Shown here in pieces: positions 42,561-51,948 of a stretch of DNA of 64,000 nucleotides. Both the position numbers and the translations under genes were made by a program. Source of the stretch: Bacteroides sp. GM023. GTDB lineage: Bacteria > Bacteroidota > Bacteroidia > Bacteroidales > Bacteroidaceae. The notes beneath the pieces were generated by a model that saw nothing but the letters and a program-made list of their open reading frames with translations, ran no database searches and was not told the origin of the DNA. Where the stretch lies: NCBI RefSeq assembly GCF_014750685.1, contig NZ_JAAXGE010000003.1, positions 248,001 to 312,000 on the forward strand. Direction: 5' to 3'. Position 1 is the first letter of the stretch; each line of letters begins with the position of its first letter.

Positions 42561-42562
42561 TT

Positions 42563-42633
42563 TAGGCACGGATTACACAGATAACACGGTTTTGATTGAT
42601 TTTGAACCGTGAAATTTGTGGAATCCGTGCCTG
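42563..42633. repeat. Dispersed palindromic repeat, copy 1
   Basis: The outer arms AGGCACGGATT and AATCCGTGCCT are perfect; inner segments such as ACACGGTTTT and GAACCGTG continue the symmetry. A second copy lies at 50560-50643. Both are intergenic and resemble REP-like elements. Confidence 0.75.
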
Positions 42634-42696
42634 AATCTTATTTACTTACTTGTTGGTATTTTGAACCAAAATAGAGCTTCAGTCGTTATTTATAAG

Positions 42697-42704
42697 TATA
42701 TTTG
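42697..42704 (+). promoter_or_regulatory. -7 box of the Nramp transporter gene
   Basis: TATATTTG fits TAnnTTTG. Transcription would start near 42712, excluding a start codon at 42702 and favouring 42729. Confidence 0.6.
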
Positions 42705-42728
42705 TACTGGATAAACTATTATGCAAAA

Positions 42729-43982
42729 ATGAAGAATATTTTTCAAGACTTAAAACGCAAAGATCATAAACGTTATTTGGGCGGACTGGATGTTTTCAGA
42801 TACATCGGCCCGGGACTTTTGGTAACTGTCGGGTTTATTGATCCGGGAAACTGGGCGTCTAATTTCGCTGCCGGTTCCGAATTCGGGTATTCATTACTTT
42901 GGGTGGTTACCTTGTCCACTATTATGCTGATCGTTCTTCAGCACAACGTTGCTCACTTGGGGATTGTCACCGGACTTTGCCTCTCGGAAGCAGCCACTAA
43001 ATATACTCCAAAATGGGTATCCCGTCCGATATTAGGCACGGCGGTGCTGGCTTCCATCTCTACTTCGCTGGCGGAGATTCTGGGTGGTGCCATTGCGTTG
43101 GAAATGCTGTTTGATATGCCTATCATATGGGGGGCTATATTGACGACCGTTTTTGTCTCTATCATGCTTTTCACCAATTCTTATAAAAAAATAGAGCGTT
43201 CCATTATTGCGTTCGTTTCCGTGATCGGGCTTTCGTTTATTTACGAGTTGTTCCTCGTGGAGATAGACTGGCCGGCGGCGGCAGCGGGGTGGGTGACTCC
43301 GGCTTTTCCGAAAGGAAGTATGCTGATTATCATGAGTGTATTGGGCGCGGTAGTGATGCCGCATAATCTGTTCCTTCATTCGGAGGTGATACAGAGCCAC
43401 GAGTATAATAAGAAAGACGATGCGTCCATCAAGAAGGTGTTGAAATATGAGTTGTTCGATACGCTGTTTTCGATGATTGTCGGCTGGGCGATTAACAGTG
43501 CGATGATTCTGCTGGCTGCCGCTACGTTCTTCAAGAGCGGTATCCAGGTAGAAGAATTGCAGCAGGCGAAATCGCTGCTCGAACCGTTATTGGGAAGCAA
43601 TGCCGCCATTGTATTTGCGTTGGCGCTGTTGATGGCGGGAATTTCGTCGACTATCACAAGCGGGATGGCGGCAGGTTCTATCTTCGCAGGTATTTTCGGT
43701 GAATCGTATCATATCAAGGACAGCCACTCGCAAGTCGGGGTTCTTCTGTCTTTGGGTATTGCCTTGCTACTGATTTTCTTTATTGGAGATCCTTTCAAGG
43801 GATTGATTATTTCGCAAATGATACTTAGTATCCAGTTACCCTTCACGGTGTTCTTGCAGGTGGGGCTGACTTCTTCACGAAAAGTGATGGGAGATTATGT
43901 GAACAGCCGTTGGAGTACGTTTGTGCTGTACACCATTGCCATCATCGTGTCGGTGCTGAATATCATGCTGTTATTCTCATAA
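42729..43982 (+). CDS. mntH: Nramp-family divalent metal transporter
   Basis: A 417-residue proton-coupled Mn2+/Fe2+ importer with about eleven membrane helices. TVGFIDPGNWASN holds the DPGN metal-binding motif of helix 1, and VVMPHNLFLHSEV the MPH motif of helix 6. GGLDVFRYIGPGLLV starts the first helix. The ATG at 42729 is chosen from the promoter position. A three-codon ORF (ATG CAA AAA TGA, 42721-42732) overlaps this start as ATGA, which might tune translation. Symbol follows the family; specificity for Mn or Fe is not proven. Confidence 0.88.
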   Translation: MKNIFQDLKRKDHKRYLGGLDVFRYIGPGLLVTVGFIDPGNWASNFAAGSEFGYSLLWVVTLSTIMLIVLQHNVAHLGIVTGLCLSEAATKYTPKWVSRPILGTAVLASISTSLAEILGGAIALEMLFDMPIIWGAILTTVFVSIMLFTNSYKKIERSIIAFVSVIGLSFIYELFLVEIDWPAAAAGWVTPAFPKGSMLIIMSVLGAVVMPHNLFLHSEVIQSHEYNKKDDASIKKVLKYELFDTLFSMIVGWAINSAMILLAAATFFKSGIQVEELQQAKSLLEPLLGSNAAIVFALALLMAGISSTITSGMAAGSIFAGIFGESYHIKDSHSQVGVLLSLGIALLLIFFIGDPFKGLIISQMILSIQLPFTVFLQVGLTSSRKVMGDYVNSRWSTFVLYTIAIIVSVLNIMLLFS

Positions 43983-44011
43983 AATGAACATGAATTAATA
44001 AATATGTGACA

Positions 44012-44776
44012 ATGAAGATTATTACTTATAACGTGAACGGGCTGCGTGCTGCTGTTTCCAAGGGTTTCGCGGAATGGTTGGCGCAGGAGAATCCCGATGT
44101 TCTTTGTCTGCAAGAGACAAAACTACAACCGGATCAATATCCGGCAGAGGTGTTTGAAGCACTGGGGTACAAGTCTTATTTGTATTCTGCACAGAAGAAA
44201 GGGTATAGCGGAGTGGCGATACTTACCAAGCAGGAACCGGATCATGTGGAATATGGGATGGGAATGGAAGCCTATGATTATGAAGGTCGTTTTATCCGTG
44301 CTGACTTCGGAGATTTGTCGGTAGTCAGTGTGTATCATCCTTCGGGAACGAGCGGGGATGAACGCCAGGCATTTAAGATGGTGTGGCTGGAAGATTTTCA
44401 GAACTATGTGACGGAGTTGCGGAAAACCCGTCCGAACCTGATTCTGTGCGGGGATTATAATATTTGCCATGAACCGATTGATATTCACGATCCTGTGAGA
44501 AATGCGAAGAACAGTGGTTTCCTTCCTGAAGAACGGGAATGGATGACCCGTTTCCTTTCTGCGGGATTTATTGATTCTTTCCGGTTGCTTTATCCCGAAA
44601 AGCAGGAATATACGTGGTGGAGTTACCGTTTTAATTCGCGTGCCAAGAATAAGGGTTGGCGGATAGATTACTGCATGACGAGCGAGCCGGTACGTCCTTT
44701 GCTGAAGAGTGCACAGATTCTGAATGATGCTGTGCATTCCGATCATTGTCCGATGGTGCTGGAAATCGAACGTTAA
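44012..44776 (+). CDS. xth: Exodeoxyribonuclease III
   Basis: A 254-residue endonuclease/exonuclease/phosphatase-fold AP endonuclease acting in base excision repair. Catalytic blocks are YNVNGLRA, LCLQETKLQ (metal-binding Glu), SVYHPSG, LCGDYNICHEP (Asp-Asn pair), WWSYR and the terminal DHCPMVLEI. The ATG at 44012 gives MKIITYNVNG; a GTG at 44006 would only add two residues. Its stop lies 4 bp from the stop of a convergent small gene. Confidence 0.94.
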   Translation: MKIITYNVNGLRAAVSKGFAEWLAQENPDVLCLQETKLQPDQYPAEVFEALGYKSYLYSAQKKGYSGVAILTKQEPDHVEYGMGMEAYDYEGRFIRADFGDLSVVSVYHPSGTSGDERQAFKMVWLEDFQNYVTELRKTRPNLILCGDYNICHEPIDIHDPVRNAKNSGFLPEEREWMTRFLSAGFIDSFRLLYPEKQEYTWWSYRFNSRAKNKGWRIDYCMTSEPVRPLLKSAQILNDAVHSDHCPMVLEIER

Positions 44777-44780
44777 GCTT

Positions 44781-45047
44781 TTAGAACTTGGAGGGTGGAT
44801 TGAGGTCTACATACGGGTCTTTGATGGCGGATGCCATCATCGCATTCACTGTGATGCCGGCATCTTCTTTGTAAACCCTCCTTTTGTTCCATTCGCGTAT
44901 GTCCTTAAGGGTGACTTCCCGCTTCTTTTTCTTTTGGGGGAAGTTGATCCTTCTTTTTCCGTCAGCGTATTCGTCCTTACGGGCGGCGCTCATCATCGCC
45001 TGGATGGCAATGGCCGTTGACTCTTTATAGGGTGTTGATTTGCCCAT
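44781..45047 (-). CDS. Small protein with an internal duplication
   Basis: An 88-residue basic protein that I do not recognise. It contains two similar segments: AIAIQAMMSAARKDEYAD (about residues 12-29) and GITVNAMMASAIKDPYVD (about residues 64-81), separated by a Lys/Arg-rich stretch with RINFPQKKKK and REWNKRRVYKED. The repeat suggests a duplicated helical motif, perhaps nucleic acid-binding given the charge. It starts 50 bp from a -7 box at 45090-45097 that is divergent from the C_GCAxxG_C_C gene, and converges on xth. Confidence 0.75.
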   Translation of the reverse strand: MGKSTPYKESTAIAIQAMMSAARKDEYADGKRRINFPQKKKKREVTLKDIREWNKRRVYKEDAGITVNAMMASAIKDPYVDLNPPSKF

Positions 45048-45089
45048 ACTCTTAATTTTAGATTTAAATCTTTGTATAATATCCGATAA

Positions 45090-45113
45090 CAAAGATACTT
45101 TTTTATATTTTTG
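45090..45113. promoter_or_regulatory. Divergent promoter pair
   Basis: CAAAGATA at 45090-45097 reads TATCTTTG on the minus strand, and TATTTTTG at 45106-45113 is on the plus strand. They would drive the duplicated small protein (-) and the C_GCAxxG_C_C protein (+). Confidence 0.6.
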
Positions 45114-45138
45114 CATGAAAATAAAAAGCGAAAAATAG

Positions 45139-45597
45139 ATGGAAGATAGAGTAGAAAAAGCGGTAGAGCTTTTTAAGAGCGGATATAATTGTTCGCAGTC
45201 GGTAGTGGCTGCCTTTGCGGATATGTATGGATTCACACAGGAACAGGCTTTGCGCATGGGTGCGTCCTTCGGTGGAGGGATAGGACGGATGCGTGAAACT
45301 TGCGGAGCGGCCTGCGGCATGTTCCTGGTTGCAGGACTGGAAACAGGGGCGACGGAAGCAACCGACCGGGAAGGCAAGGCTGCTAATTATGCGGTAGTGC
45401 AGGAACTGGCGGCGGAGTTCAAGAAACGCAATGGCTCGCTGATTTGCGGTGAATTGTTGGGATTAAAGAAAAAAGAGACGGTTTCCACCGTTCCGGAAGA
45501 GCGTAATGCTCAATATTATAGCAAGCGCCCTTGTGCAAAAATGGTGGAAGAAGCGGCAAGAATTTGGTCAGAATACCTCGAAAATCATCCTAAATGA
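45139..45597 (+). CDS. C_GCAxxG_C_C family protein
   Basis: A 152-residue protein whose cysteine spacing defines the family: SGYNCSQSV (about residue 18), then ETCGAACGMFLVAGL (the GCAxxG motif, about residues 54-68), ICGELLG and a late CAKMVEEA. The family is thought to be redox-active or metal-binding, but its reaction is unknown. It is transcribed from a TATTTTTG -7 box 26 bp upstream. No operon partner is visible. Confidence 0.88.
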   Translation: MEDRVEKAVELFKSGYNCSQSVVAAFADMYGFTQEQALRMGASFGGGIGRMRETCGAACGMFLVAGLETGATEATDREGKAANYAVVQELAAEFKKRNGSLICGELLGLKKKETVSTVPEERNAQYYSKRPCAKMVEEAARIWSEYLENHPK

Positions 45598-45669
45598 GGG
45601 AAAAATGCTTTTTTATTACAAAATCAATAAAAAAACATTCAATAAAGTGTTATATAACATAAAAATAAC

Positions 45670-45677
45670 TATCTTTG
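45670..45677 (+). promoter_or_regulatory. -7 box of the DUF2582 gene
   Basis: TATCTTTG matches TAnnTTTG, 72 bp upstream of the ATG. Confidence 0.6.
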
Positions 45678-45749
45678 TCCCCGAAATAAAATCTGAAAGT
45701 CTTTAGGACCGGATGATTTAAAGCATGTCTAACTAAAATTTCAAAGCAA

Positions 45750-45950
45750 ATGTTGAAAGAAAAAGCTGGTGTAATCGCAGGAACTATCTGGAGTGCACTG
45801 AATGAAACAGAAGGAATGACTGCCAAGCAACTGAAGAAAGCTACTAAGTTGGTTGACAAAGATCTGTTCCTCGGACTTGGCTGGTTATTGAGAGAAGACA
45901 AAGTCTCTGTGGAAGAAGTTGAAGGTGAACTCTTCATCAAATTGATCTAA
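45750..45950 (+). CDS. DUF2582 winged helix-turn-helix protein
   Basis: A 66-residue protein consisting of one winged-helix domain: [40 protein letters not shown] and the wing [15 protein letters not shown]. This is the DUF2582 family, common and well conserved in Bacteroidetes and probably DNA-binding. Targets are unknown. It has its own promoter and is followed 23 bp later by a strong terminator, so it is a one-gene unit upstream of lepA. Confidence 0.88.
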   Translation: MLKEKAGVIAGTIWSALNETEGMTAKQLKKATKLVDKDLFLGLGWLLREDKVSVEEVEGELFIKLI

Positions 45951-45972
45951 GCGAGTTACTCACTTAAGCAAT

Positions 45973-46023
45973 AAAAAAATGCGTTGGTACATTGTCAGAA
46001 TGTTATCAACGCATTTTTTTTTA
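45973..46023 (+). terminator. Terminator between the DUF2582 gene and lepA
   Basis: A 14-bp perfect stem, AAAAAAATGCGTTG/CAACGCATTTTTTT, with an inner ACATT/AATGT stem, is followed by more T. Confidence 0.9.
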
Positions 46024-46037
46024 TTCCGCCATTTACG

Positions 46038-46045
46038 TATCTTTG
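46038..46045 (+). promoter_or_regulatory. -7 box of lepA
   Basis: TATCTTTG lies 33 bp upstream of the lepA ATG, directly after the preceding terminator. Confidence 0.65.
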
Positions 46046-46077
46046 CACACCAAAAAGATAAAATAATAAGAATTCGA

Positions 46078-47859
46078 ATGAAGAATATACGCAATTTTTG
46101 TATTATTGCTCATATTGACCACGGTAAGTCGACGCTCGCTGACCGTTTGCTGGAGTTTACCAAGACTATTCAGGTGACTTCGGGGCAGATGCTTGACAAT
46201 ATGGACCTGGAGAAGGAGAGAGGGATTACCATCAAGAGCCACGCTATTCAGATGGAATATACCTACAAGGGCGAGAAGTATGTCCTTAACCTGATCGACA
46301 CTCCGGGACACGTGGATTTCTCGTACGAGGTGTCCCGTTCCATTGCGGCTTGTGAAGGTGCATTGCTGATTGTCGATGCGTCGCAGGGCGTACAGGCACA
46401 GACCATTTCCAACTTGTATATGGCTATCGAGCACGATCTTGAAATTATTCCGGTTATCAATAAATGTGATATGGTGAGTGCCAACCCGGATGAGGTGGAA
46501 GATGAGATCGTGGAACTGCTGGGCTGTAAGCGCGAGGAGGTGATCCGTGCGTCAGGTAAAACCGGTATGGGCGTGGAAGAAATTCTTGCGGCTGTTATCG
46601 AACGTATCCCTCATCCCGAGGGTGATGACGATGCTCCGTTGCAGGCGTTGATTTTCGACTCTGTGTTCAACTCTTTTCGTGGAATTATCGCTTATTTCAA
46701 GATTGAGAATGGTGTTATCCGCAAGGGTGATAAGGTGAAGTTCTTCAATACGGGGAAAGAATATGATGCCGATGAGGTAGGGGTGCTGAAAATGGATTTG
46801 GTTCCTCGTAACGAGCTTCGTACGGGAGATGTAGGATATATTATTTCCGGTATCAAGACTTCCAAGGAAGTGAAAGTGGGAGATACCATTACCCATATTG
46901 CCCGTCCGTGCGACAAGGCTATTGCCGGTTTTGAGGAAGTGAAGCCGATGGTGTTTGCGGGAGTTTACCCGATTGAGGCGGAAGATTTCGAGGATCTTCG
47001 GGCTTCTTTGGAGAAGCTGCAACTGAATGATGCTTCCTTGACATTCCAGCCGGAATCTTCGTTGGCTTTGGGCTTTGGTTTCCGTTGTGGTTTCCTCGGA
47101 TTGCTTCATATGGAGATTGTGCAGGAACGGTTGGATCGTGAGTTTGACATGAATGTGATTACTACGGTGCCGAATGTATCCTATCATATCTTTGACAAGC
47201 AGGGGAATATGAAGGAGGTGCACAATCCGGGCGGTATGCCCGATCCGACTATGATAGATCATATCGAGGAACCGTATATCAAGTCTTCCATCATTACGAC
47301 GACCGATTATATAGGCCCTATCATGACGCTTTGTCTGGGTAAACGGGGTGAACTTATCAAGCAGGAGTATATTTCCGGCAATCGTGTGGAGATATATTAT
47401 AATATACCTTTGGGTGAGATTGTGATTGACTTTTATGATAAGCTGAAGAGTATCTCCAAAGGGTATGCTTCGTTTGATTATCATCCGAACGGTTTCCGCA
47501 CTTCCAAGTTGGTGAAGCTCGACATTCTGCTGAACGGCGAACCTGTGGACGCTCTTTCTACGTTGACGCATATTGACAATGCCTATGACATGGGCAGACG
47601 GATGTGTGAGAAGTTGAAGGAGCTGATTCCCCGCCAGCAGTTTGATATTGCCATTCAGGCGGCTATCGGTGCGAAGATTATTTCCCGTGAAACGATTAAG
47701 GCAGTTCGTAAGGATGTGACTGCAAAATGTTACGGTGGTGACGTCAGCCGTAAGCGTAAGCTGCTTGAAAAGCAGAAAAAAGGTAAAAAACGAATGAAAC
47801 AAATCGGTAACGTGGAGGTTCCTCAAAAAGCCTTCCTCGCTGTACTGAAGCTGGATTAA
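46078..47859 (+). CDS. lepA: Elongation factor 4 (LepA)
   Basis: A 593-residue ribosome-associated GTPase. The start at 46078 gives [19 protein letters not shown], placing the P-loop (AHIDHGKST) at residues 11-19 as in other LepA proteins; longer in-frame readings cross the promoter. [13 protein letters not shown] is switch I, DTPGHVDF the G3 motif and NKCDM the G4 motif. The LepA-specific C-terminal domain includes [19 protein letters not shown] and ends with basic [11 protein letters not shown]. LepA influences initiation and elongation on the 30S/70S ribosome. Confidence 0.96.
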   Translation: MKNIRNFCIIAHIDHGKSTLADRLLEFTKTIQVTSGQMLDNMDLEKERGITIKSHAIQMEYTYKGEKYVLNLIDTPGHVDFSYEVSRSIAACEGALLIVDASQGVQAQTISNLYMAIEHDLEIIPVINKCDMVSANPDEVEDEIVELLGCKREEVIRASGKTGMGVEEILAAVIERIPHPEGDDDAPLQALIFDSVFNSFRGIIAYFKIENGVIRKGDKVKFFNTGKEYDADEVGVLKMDLVPRNELRTGDVGYIISGIKTSKEVKVGDTITHIARPCDKAIAGFEEVKPMVFAGVYPIEAEDFEDLRASLEKLQLNDASLTFQPESSLALGFGFRCGFLGLLHMEIVQERLDREFDMNVITTVPNVSYHIFDKQGNMKEVHNPGGMPDPTMIDHIEEPYIKSSIITTTDYIGPIMTLCLGKRGELIKQEYISGNRVEIYYNIPLGEIVIDFYDKLKSISKGYASFDYHPNGFRTSKLVKLDILLNGEPVDALSTLTHIDNAYDMGRRMCEKLKELIPRQQFDIAIQAAIGAKIISRETIKAVRKDVTAKCYGGDVSRKRKLLEKQKKGKKRMKQIGNVEVPQKAFLAVLKLD

Positions 47860-47865
47860 AATAAA

Positions 47866-47924
47866 GCCGCAAGCAATTTTTTCAGAGATATATCTGAACA
47901 AATTGACTTGCGGTTAGTTTTTTA
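47866..47924 (+). terminator. Terminator of lepA
   Basis: CCGCAAGCAATTT (47867-47879) pairs imperfectly with AAATTGACTTGCGG (47900-47913), with an inner TTCAGA/TCTGAA stem, followed by a TTTTTT tail. Confidence 0.8.
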
Positions 47925-47999
47925 ATACACCAGGGTGACTGCCTTCTGTCCGCAGAGCTTTCCTTGGCAATCACTTTTAAAAAACAAACGACTAAAAAT

Positions 48000-49178
48000 A
48001 TGAGAAAAGTTCTGTCTTTTTCGGGCTTCCTTATGTTGGGGCTCATTATTTCACAATTCCTGCCGGTACTGGCAGGGCAAGGCTATGGAGCCGTTAAATC
48101 CATTTCGAATGTACTGCTTTATGTATGTCTTAGTTTTATAATGATTAATGTAGGCCGGGAGTTCGTGCTCGATAAGGTCCGGTGGAAAAGCTATGCGGAA
48201 GATTACTTCATAGCGATGGCGACGGCAGCTCTGCCGTGGTTTATGATTGCCATTTATTATGTGTTTATATTGTTGCCGCCCGATTATTGGAATAGTTGGG
48301 AAGCGTGGAAGGAGAATCTGTTGTTGAGCCGTTTTGCGGCGCCGACATCGGCGGGTATCTTATTTACGATGTTGGCTGCTATCGGGCTGAAGTCCAGTTG
48401 GATTTATAAGAAGATCCAGGTGTTGGCTATCTTTGATGATTTGGATACGATTATCCTGATGATTCCTCTTCAGATAATGATGATCGGATTGCGCTGGCAA
48501 TTGATTATTGTGGTGGTGGTCGTGTTTATGTTGTTGGCTATCGGCTGGCAGAAGTTGAATAAATATGACTGGCGCCAGGACTGGAAGGCTATTCTCTTTT
48601 ATTCGGTTATTATATTCCTGGCCACGCAGATTCTTTATTTGGGCAGCAAGGAGTTGTATGGAGAAGAGGGGAGTATCCATATTGAAGTGCTGTTGCCGGC
48701 TTTTGTCTTGGGTATGATTATGAAACATAGGGAGCATGATACGCCCGTGGAGCGAAAAATGTCAACCGGAATTTCTTTCTTGTTTATGTTCCTGGTGGGG
48801 ATGAGTATGCCTCATTTTATCGGGGTGAACTTTGCGGAGACTCATGCCGGTACACATTCTGTAACGGGTTCGCAGGAGATGATGTCTTGGGGAATGATTA
48901 TGTTCCATGTGGTGATTGTCTCTTTGTTGTCGAATGTAGGAAAACTCTGCCCGATGTTCTTTTATCGTGACCGGAAATTGAGTGAACGGCTGGCTCTTTC
49001 CATCGGTATGTTTACCCGTGGGGAAGTGGGCGCCGGAATTATCTTCATTGCATTGGGATACAATTTGGGCGGCCCTGCGTTGGTGATTTCTGTGCTGACT
49101 TTGGTGTTGAACCTGATTTTGACAGGAATCTTTGTGCTTTGGGTGAAAAACCTGGCATTAAGGAGCTATACTGAATAG
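48000..49178 (+). CDS. Cation/proton antiporter (CPA2-like)
   Basis: A 392-residue membrane protein with about twelve helices, resembling bacterial Na+/H+ or K+/H+ antiporters of the CPA2 type. FAAPTSAGILFTMLAAIGL and FDDLDTIILMIPLQI carry the paired acidic residues expected in the ion-binding core. MFTRGEVGAGIIFIALGYNLG near residue 335 is the conserved late block. The ATG at 48000 is preferred over a TTG at 47964. It lies 45 bp upstream of nhaA, so two antiporters may be expressed together. Confidence 0.8.
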   Translation: MRKVLSFSGFLMLGLIISQFLPVLAGQGYGAVKSISNVLLYVCLSFIMINVGREFVLDKVRWKSYAEDYFIAMATAALPWFMIAIYYVFILLPPDYWNSWEAWKENLLLSRFAAPTSAGILFTMLAAIGLKSSWIYKKIQVLAIFDDLDTIILMIPLQIMMIGLRWQLIIVVVVVFMLLAIGWQKLNKYDWRQDWKAILFYSVIIFLATQILYLGSKELYGEEGSIHIEVLLPAFVLGMIMKHREHDTPVERKMSTGISFLFMFLVGMSMPHFIGVNFAETHAGTHSVTGSQEMMSWGMIMFHVVIVSLLSNVGKLCPMFFYRDRKLSERLALSIGMFTRGEVGAGIIFIALGYNLGGPALVISVLTLVLNLILTGIFVLWVKNLALRSYTE

Positions 49179-49223
49179 AAAAATCCGTATATTGCCGACT
49201 TTAATACTATAAAGCATTTTCTT

Positions 49224-50543
49224 ATGACGATCTTACGGACCATGCGAAACTTCTCGTCGATGAATATCACGGCGAGCATCCTTCTGTTTTTGGCTGCAAT
49301 TTCCGCCGCTGTTATTGCTAATTCTTCAGTTGCTCCGGTTTATCAGGAATTTCTGTCTCATGAGCTTCATTTGCAGATTGGTAGCTTTAATTTACTTTCG
49401 CATGGTGGGGAAAATCTACGGATGATTGAGTTTATCAATGATGGTTTGATGACGATTTTCTTCCTGATGGTGGGACTGGAGATCAAACGGGAGTTATTGG
49501 TTGGTGAACTTTCTTCTTTCCGCAAAGCGTCATTGCCTTTTATCGCTGCTTGCGGCGGTATGGTGTTTCCGGTGCTGATCTATATGCTGTTTTGCCCGCC
49601 GGGTAGTGACGGTGGACGGGGACTTGCCATTCCGATGGCGACGGATATTGCTTTTTCATTGGGAGTGTTGAGTTTGTTAGGCAAACGTGTTCCGATAAGT
49701 TTGAAAATCTTTCTGACGGCTTTTGCGGTTGTTGATGATATTGGCGGTATCCTGATTATCGCTATCTTTTATAGTTCGCATGTATCTTATGGTTATCTTG
49801 TAGTGGCTGCGTTACTTTATGTTTTGCTTTACTTTGTTGGAAAATGGGGAGCGACAAATAAAATCTTCATTTTGGTGATTGGTATCGTTATTTGGTATCT
49901 ATTCTTGCAATCGGGTATTCATAGTACGATTTCAGGGGTTATTCTGGCTTTTGTGATTCCTGCGAAACCCCGTCTGAATGTTGGGAAGTATATTGAACAT
50001 ATCCGTCATACAATAGCCGGTTTCCCGACAATGGAATCGGGAAGTATTGTGTTGACCAATGAGCAGATTTCTAAGCTGAAAGAGGTGGAGTCGGCTTCCG
50101 ACCGTGTGATTAGTCCGTTGCAGTCATTGGAGGATAATCTGCATGGAGCTGTCAATTATCTGATTCTGCCGCTTTTTGCTTTTGTTAATGCGGGGGTGGT
50201 GCTTGGTGGTGGCGGTGAGTTGGTCGGCAGTGTGGGCATTGCGGTGGCAGCCGGATTATTGCTGGGAAAATTCATCGGTATTTATTTGTTTACTTGGTTG
50301 GCTATCAGAATTAAATTGACTCCCAGGCCATTGGGGATGAATTGGATGAATCTTGCGGGCGTTGCCTTATTGGGCGGTATTGGTTTTACCGTTTCGCTGT
50401 TCATTGCGAACCTTTCTTTCGGTGCTGATTATCCGCTATTGTTGAATCAGGCTAAGTTCGGTGTATTGTCAGGCTCTATACTTTCCGGATTATTGGGATA
50501 TCTTCTGCTTCGGCTGGTGCTTGTCAAAGGGCAGGGATATTGA
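49224..50543 (+). CDS. nhaA: Na+/H+ antiporter NhaA
   Basis: A 439-residue inner-membrane antiporter exchanging sodium for protons to control pH and salt. ATDIAFSLGVLSLLGKRVP and AVVDDIGGILIIAIFY contain the conserved Asp residues, including the Asp-Asp pair of the ion site. GLMTIFFLMVGLEIKREL and AGVALLGGIGFTVSLFIANL are further signatures. It is about 40 residues longer than E. coli NhaA, with an extra loop near residues 250-300. A dispersed palindrome follows at 50560. Confidence 0.94.
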   Translation: MTILRTMRNFSSMNITASILLFLAAISAAVIANSSVAPVYQEFLSHELHLQIGSFNLLSHGGENLRMIEFINDGLMTIFFLMVGLEIKRELLVGELSSFRKASLPFIAACGGMVFPVLIYMLFCPPGSDGGRGLAIPMATDIAFSLGVLSLLGKRVPISLKIFLTAFAVVDDIGGILIIAIFYSSHVSYGYLVVAALLYVLLYFVGKWGATNKIFILVIGIVIWYLFLQSGIHSTISGVILAFVIPAKPRLNVGKYIEHIRHTIAGFPTMESGSIVLTNEQISKLKEVESASDRVISPLQSLEDNLHGAVNYLILPLFAFVNAGVVLGGGGELVGSVGIAVAAGLLLGKFIGIYLFTWLAIRIKLTPRPLGMNWMNLAGVALLGGIGFTVSLFIANLSFGADYPLLLNQAKFGVLSGSILSGLLGYLLLRLVLVKGQGY

Positions 50544-50559
50544 TAAAAGTAACAGATTG

Positions 50560-50643
50560 TTAGGCACGGATTACATGGATTTACGTGGTTGTTTTCGTAT
50601 TCATCATTCTAAAAACCGTGAAATCCGTGTAATCCGTGCCTAA
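50560..50643. repeat. Dispersed palindromic repeat, copy 2
   Basis: TTAGGCACGGATTACA at 50560-50575 mirrors TGTAATCCGTGCCTAA at 50628-50643; inner arms ATTTACGTGGTT and AACCGTGAAAT extend it. It is the same family as 42563-42633 and could also terminate nhaA transcription. Confidence 0.75.
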
Positions 50644-50706
50644 TTTATTATATAAGCTTTCGTTTCTGAAACCGGAATGAATGAGGTTGTTTTGACGTTA
50701 TTCTCG

Positions 50707-51948
50707 TCATTCATCTGTAAGTTCATCATCTATTCCGTCAATCGGCAGAATCTTCTGACTTTCTTCATGAGGTAACTGTTCCACTTGCCGCAGTTTCCGT
50801 TCGATGGCACGTGTCCGTTTTCCCATCACTTCTTCCAGTTGGTCTCCGGCACTTTGCAGGTTCTTCTGTACTTTTTCAAGTAATCCGCCGAATTTTCCGA
50901 ATTCTGTTTTGACAGCTCCTAACACCGTCCATACTTCTCCGGTACGTTTTTGAATGGCAAGAGTACGGAATCCCATCTGCAGACTATTCAGAATAGCGCC
51001 CAGCGTTGTTGGCCCGGTCACTACAATCTTATATTCCTTTTGAAGTGTTTCTACAAGGCTTGTCCTTCGGATTACTTCCGCATAAATGCTCTCGAAAGGC
51101 AAAAACATAATGGCGAAATCAGTGGTAAAAGGTGGATCTACATATTTGTCATGGATGTCTTTTGCCATCTTCTTGATTGTGTTTTCCAGTTGCTTGCCGG
51201 ATGATTCCATCAGTGCGGCATCTCCTGCTTCGAAGGCATCGTAATATTGCTCGTATATGTCTTTCGGGAATTTGGCATCAATCGGAAGGTAAACGGTGCT
51301 ATTGGCATCGTCTTTTCCCGGAAGTTTGATGGCAAATTCAACGAATTCGGTTCCGCTCTTTTTCGTTTTAACGTTAGCGTCATACTGTTCGGGGCTCATC
51401 ATCTGTTCGAGTAATGCTCCGAGTTGTACTTCACCGAATGTTCCCCGCATTTTTACGTTGCTCAATACTTTTTTCAGTCCGCCGACGTCCTGTGCCAGGG
51501 ATTTCATTTCTCCGAGTCCTTTTTGTACGTTCTCAAGCTGTGAACGGACGATTTCAAACGACTGGCCAATTCGTTCGTTCAGTGTCTTTTGCAGCTTTTC
51601 TTCTACCATCAGGCGCATATCGTCCAGGCGTTTCTCGGTAGATTTCATCAGTGCTTCCTGTTGGCGTGCCATCGTGTCGAATTTCTGGCGTTGTAACTCT
51701 CCGCTGGTCATCATGTTTTTATGCAGGACATCCTGGAGTTGCTGCATATTCTGATTGAGCGTTTGCGTCATTTCCATGCGAAGCTCCCGGATGCTGCGGT
51801 TCAGTTCTTCCCGGTTCTCCTGCATCTGCTGGCGCAAAGCTATCTGTAATTGTTCCGCTTGAGTTTGATTGTTGCCTTTTGTCAGTGATAATACCAGTAG
51901 GACTATCACTAATACGGCAATTACAATAAGTAGAATCAGTTCCATCAA
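50707..51948 (-). CDS. rmuC: DNA recombination protein RmuC
   Basis: A 413-residue RmuC-family protein. An N-terminal membrane anchor (LILLIVIAVLVIVLLVL) is followed by about 120 residues of coiled coil rich in Gln, Glu and Arg. The core domain begins near residue 165 with MRGTFGEVQLGALLEQMMSP and includes FAIMFLPFESIYAEV and VVTGPTTLGAILNSLQMGF. RmuC is a predicted nuclease-fold protein that limits inversions at short inverted repeats. The start overlaps the map stop by 4 bp, so the two genes are coupled. Confidence 0.93.
   Translation of the reverse strand: MMELILLIVIAVLVIVLLVLSLTKGNNQTQAEQLQIALRQQMQENREELNRSIRELRMEMTQTLNQNMQQLQDVLHKNMMTSGELQRQKFDTMARQQEALMKSTEKRLDDMRLMVEEKLQKTLNERIGQSFEIVRSQLENVQKGLGEMKSLAQDVGGLKKVLSNVKMRGTFGEVQLGALLEQMMSPEQYDANVKTKKSGTEFVEFAIKLPGKDDANSTVYLPIDAKFPKDIYEQYYDAFEAGDAALMESSGKQLENTIKKMAKDIHDKYVDPPFTTDFAIMFLPFESIYAEVIRRTSLVETLQKEYKIVVTGPTTLGAILNSLQMGFRTLAIQKRTGEVWTVLGAVKTEFGKFGGLLEKVQKNLQSAGDQLEEVMGKRTRAIERKLRQVEQLPHEESQKILPIDGIDDELTDE

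Noticed and set aside
46552..47901. A 449-codon minus-strand reading frame
   Set aside because: It is fully antisense to lepA, whose protein is unmistakable; the frame is a by-product of lepA codon usage.
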